A stretch of DNA of 64,000 nt from Myxococcus eversor (GTDB lineage Bacteria > Myxococcota > Myxococcia > Myxococcales > Myxococcaceae): the NCBI RefSeq assembly GCF_010894455.1, contig NZ_JAAIXY010000001.1:1-64000 (forward strand). Direction: 5' to 3'. The notes below the pieces were generated by a model. The model was not told the origin of the DNA, searched no databases, and worked only from the letters and a program-made list of their open reading frames with translations. How positions within the stretch are numbered: position 1 is the stretch's first letter; every line of letters starts with the position of its first letter. Shown here one piece after another: positions 62,484 to 64,000 of this stretch. Both the position numbers and the translations under genes were made by a program.

Positions 62484-63131
62484 ATGAAGTCCCGGGTCTC
62501 CGCGTTCATCGCGGCCGCTGTCGTGTTGTCTTCGTTCCAGCCCGCCCTCGCCGGTGACGAGCCCAAGCCCGACTGCGACAAGCAGCTCCAGGCCTCCCGA
62601 GGCACCCAGAAGCTCATCGCCGCCACGCCGCGCGCGGAGGCTCCGGCGCTGGGGCCCCAGAAGGCGGCGGTGACGGTGGAGGTGTGGTCCGACTTCGAGT
62701 GCCCCTTCTGTGAGCGGGGCGCGTCGGTCGTCGAGGGCCTGCGCGAGCGGTATGGCGACAAGATTCGCATCGTCTTCCGGCACATGCCGCTGCCCTCCCA
62801 CGCGGACGCGAAGAAGGCGGCCATCGCGGCGATGGCGGCGCACGAGCAGGGCAAGTTCTGGGAGATGCACGACGTGCTCTTCGACAACCAGCGCGCGTTG
62901 GACCGGGCCTCGCTGGAGAAGTACGCGAAGGGGCTGGGGCTCGACCTGGAGCGCTTCCGCAAGTCGCTCGACACCAAGGCCTGGGACAACTACGTGGAGG
63001 CCGACCTCGTGGAGGCGCAGCGCCGAGGCATCGCCGGCACGCCCACGTTCTTCATCAACGGCACCGGGGTGACGGGGGCCCAGTCGCTGGACGTCTTCAC
63101 CGGGCACATCGACGCCGCGCTGAAGCGCTGA
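62484..63131 (+). CDS. DsbA-family thiol oxidoreductase (periplasmic)
   Basis: 215 residues. Signal peptide SRVSAFIAAAVVLSSFQPALAG. The thioredoxin-like DSBA/thioredoxin_4 domain has DFECPFCERGA with the active site C73-P-F-C76, an all-helical insert (KKAAIAAMAAHEQGKFWEMHDVLF) and the cis-Pro loop AGTPTFFING. It forms or isomerises disulfides in exported proteins, fitting the many Cys-containing secreted proteins in this window. Confidence 0.95.
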   Translation: MKSRVSAFIAAAVVLSSFQPALAGDEPKPDCDKQLQASRGTQKLIAATPRAEAPALGPQKAAVTVEVWSDFECPFCERGASVVEGLRERYGDKIRIVFRHMPLPSHADAKKAAIAAMAAHEQGKFWEMHDVLFDNQRALDRASLEKYAKGLGLDLERFRKSLDTKAWDNYVEADLVEAQRRGIAGTPTFFINGTGVTGAQSLDVFTGHIDAALKR

Positions 63132-63151
63132 AGTCCGGCCCCGGCGCTTCA
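63121..63151. terminator. Hairpin spanning two convergent stop codons
   Basis: TGAAGCGC (63121-63128) and GCGCTTCA (63144-63151) pair over a 15-base loop, covering the ends of the DsbA-type and histidine kinase genes. Weak candidate. Confidence 0.35.
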
Positions 63152-64000
63152 GGCCGCGTCCGAGCGGGACTTCGTCGTCGAGGTGGAGGGCAACGGCCCC
63201 CCGGGGAGTTCCAGGTCCAGCGGGGGGATTCGCGGCAGGCGGACGGTGAAGCAGGTGCCGCCCTCGGGGGAGCTCTCCACGTCGATGCGGCCCTGGTGCG
63301 AGGTGATGATGCCGTGCACCACGGCCAGCCCCATGCCCGTGCCTTCGCCCGCGGGTTTGGTGGTGAAGAAGGGCTGGAAGAGCCGGGCCTGCACGTCGGG
63401 CGTCATTCCGGCGCCCGAGTCGCGCACGCACAGCACCGCGTCGTCGGCCTCCATGCGCGTGGACAGGTGGATGCGGCCTCCACCGGGCATGGCCTGCGCC
63501 GCGTTCATGAGCAGGTTCACCACCACCTGCGCGAGCTGACCGGGGCGCCCCAGGAGGCGCGGCAGGTCCGCCAGCGTCACCTCCACCTCGCAGTGGGCCT
63601 GCACCTGGGTGCGGGTGATGCGCAGCGCGACGGCGATCTCCTCGTTGAGGTCGTACTCCTCCAGCGCCCCCGGGTCCCCACGCGCGAAGCGCCGCAGGTC
63701 CGCGACGATGGCGACGACGCGGCGGATGCCATCCGCGGTGGCGGGCAGCACGTCGTCCACGTATTCGGTCAGCTCCGGCGGCAGTTGCTTCAGGGCGCGC
63801 AGGTCCATGAGCAACGCGTTCACATTGCTCTTCACGTAGCTCATGGGGTTGTTGATTTCGTGCGCCACGCCCGCCGCCAGCATGCCCAGGCTGGACAGCC
63901 GCTCCTGCTCACGCGCGCGGCGGTGGGCCAGCTCCAGCTGCGCGTGCGCCTGCGCCAGTTCCTCGTGCTGGCGCGCCAGTCCCCGCAGGGCATGGTGCGT
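63149..64000 (-). CDS. Sensor histidine kinase, N-terminal part outside window
   Basis: The visible 283 residues begin in a coiled coil (LARQHEELAQAHAQLELAHRRAREQERLSSLG) and run into the phosphoacceptor motif MLAAGVAHEINNPMSYVKSN. The HATPase_c domain follows: VVNLLMNAAQAMPGG (N box), CVRDSGAGMTPD (G1), FQPFFTTKPAGEGTGMGLAVVHGI (F/G2). This is an NtrB-like hybrid/HWE-independent kinase of the type with no transmitted receiver visible. Input domains are upstream of position 64000. No response-regulator gene is in the window. Confidence 0.93.
   Translation of the reverse strand, partial: THHALRGLARQHEELAQAHAQLELAHRRAREQERLSSLGMLAAGVAHEINNPMSYVKSNVNALLMDLRALKQLPPELTEYVDDVLPATADGIRRVVAIVADLRRFARGDPGALEEYDLNEEIAVALRITRTQVQAHCEVEVTLADLPRLLGRPGQLAQVVVNLLMNAAQAMPGGGRIHLSTRMEADDAVLCVRDSGAGMTPDVQARLFQPFFTTKPAGEGTGMGLAVVHGIITSHQGRIDVESSPEGGTCFTVRLPRIPPLDLELPGGPLPSTSTTKSRSDAA

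Noticed and set aside
1-64000. CRISPR array, insertion sequence, tRNA or rRNA gene, T6SS structural genes
   Set aside because: No regularly spaced direct repeats, transposase motifs, RNA gene signatures or Tss/Hcp/VgrG-like proteins were found by reading both strands.

Overview
The window is high-GC DNA (third codon positions almost always G or C) from a Gram-negative bacterium. It is rich in lipoproteins, secreted proteins of unknown function, and several unusual multidomain proteins. Together with DUF4476, DUF3142, DUF3396 immunity-type and LRR proteins, ECF sigma/anti-sigma pairs and a cbb3 oxidase, this points to a myxobacterium (Myxococcales, Myxococcus/Corallococcus type). That assignment is inference from gene style, because no rRNA or tRNA gene is visible.

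Layout. 0-6.5 kb looks accessory: an LRR protein, two gene remnants lying head to head (a lipoprotein-like remnant and an M91 peptidase remnant), a methyltransferase, and a clearly less GC-rich gene for a zinc-ribbon/GT-B-like protein. 6.5-17.2 kb holds ordinary metabolic and hypothetical genes: a Gfo/Idh/MocA oxidoreductase, a SEC-C protein, a TetR regulator divergent from a thiolase with a clear palindromic operator, SRPBCC, YciI and DUF885 proteins. 16.5-26.1 kb is a respiration block: a divergent TauE/SafE-type protein, then ccoI-ccoS-ccoNO(fused)-ccoQ-ccoP(monoheme)-ccoG and hemN. These encode a cbb3 terminal oxidase, its copper and assembly factors, and oxygen-independent heme synthesis, consistent with low-oxygen respiration.

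26-30 kb holds a thioredoxin-like secreted protein, a DUF4476 protein, phosphoglycerate mutase, an AraC regulator and an MBL-fold hydrolase. 30.1-34.6 kb is a compact divergent cluster: BtaA-like DUF3419, GNAT and heme-oxygenase-like diiron enzyme genes on one strand, fatty-acid desaturase and PAP2 genes on the other. It looks like an uncharacterised membrane-lipid or small-molecule pathway. 34.7-42.6 kb holds hypothetical lipoproteins and two striking proteins. One is a 1210-residue protein with two copies of a PD-(D/E)XK-like nuclease domain, an OTU-type cysteine protease domain and a basic bipartite NLS-like tail. The other is a lipoprotein ending in a Hint (hedgehog/intein) domain.

42.8-51.2 kb is mixed: RluA-type pseudouridine synthase, cyclase, DUF3142, a repeat-rich membrane protein, a Cys-rich triple-repeat protein and a YgiQ radical SAM protein. 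51.4-53.2 kb is a lipoprotein with a PD...DxK nuclease signature followed, overlapping, by a DUF3396 immunity-type gene. This is a good candidate for a myxobacterial lipoprotein toxin-immunity (SitAI-like) cassette. 53.3-56.9 kb encodes one polypeptide with two SF1 helicase modules. 57.5-61.1 kb is an ECF sigma factor translationally coupled to a membrane anti-sigma-TPR-CHAT protease fusion. The window ends with an AlaX-type editing protein, a DsbA-family protein and the 3' part of a histidine kinase gene.

Most convergent gene pairs are separated by strong GC-rich hairpins. Only one visible hairpin has a clear T-tract. No CRISPR array, insertion sequence, tRNA or rRNA was seen.
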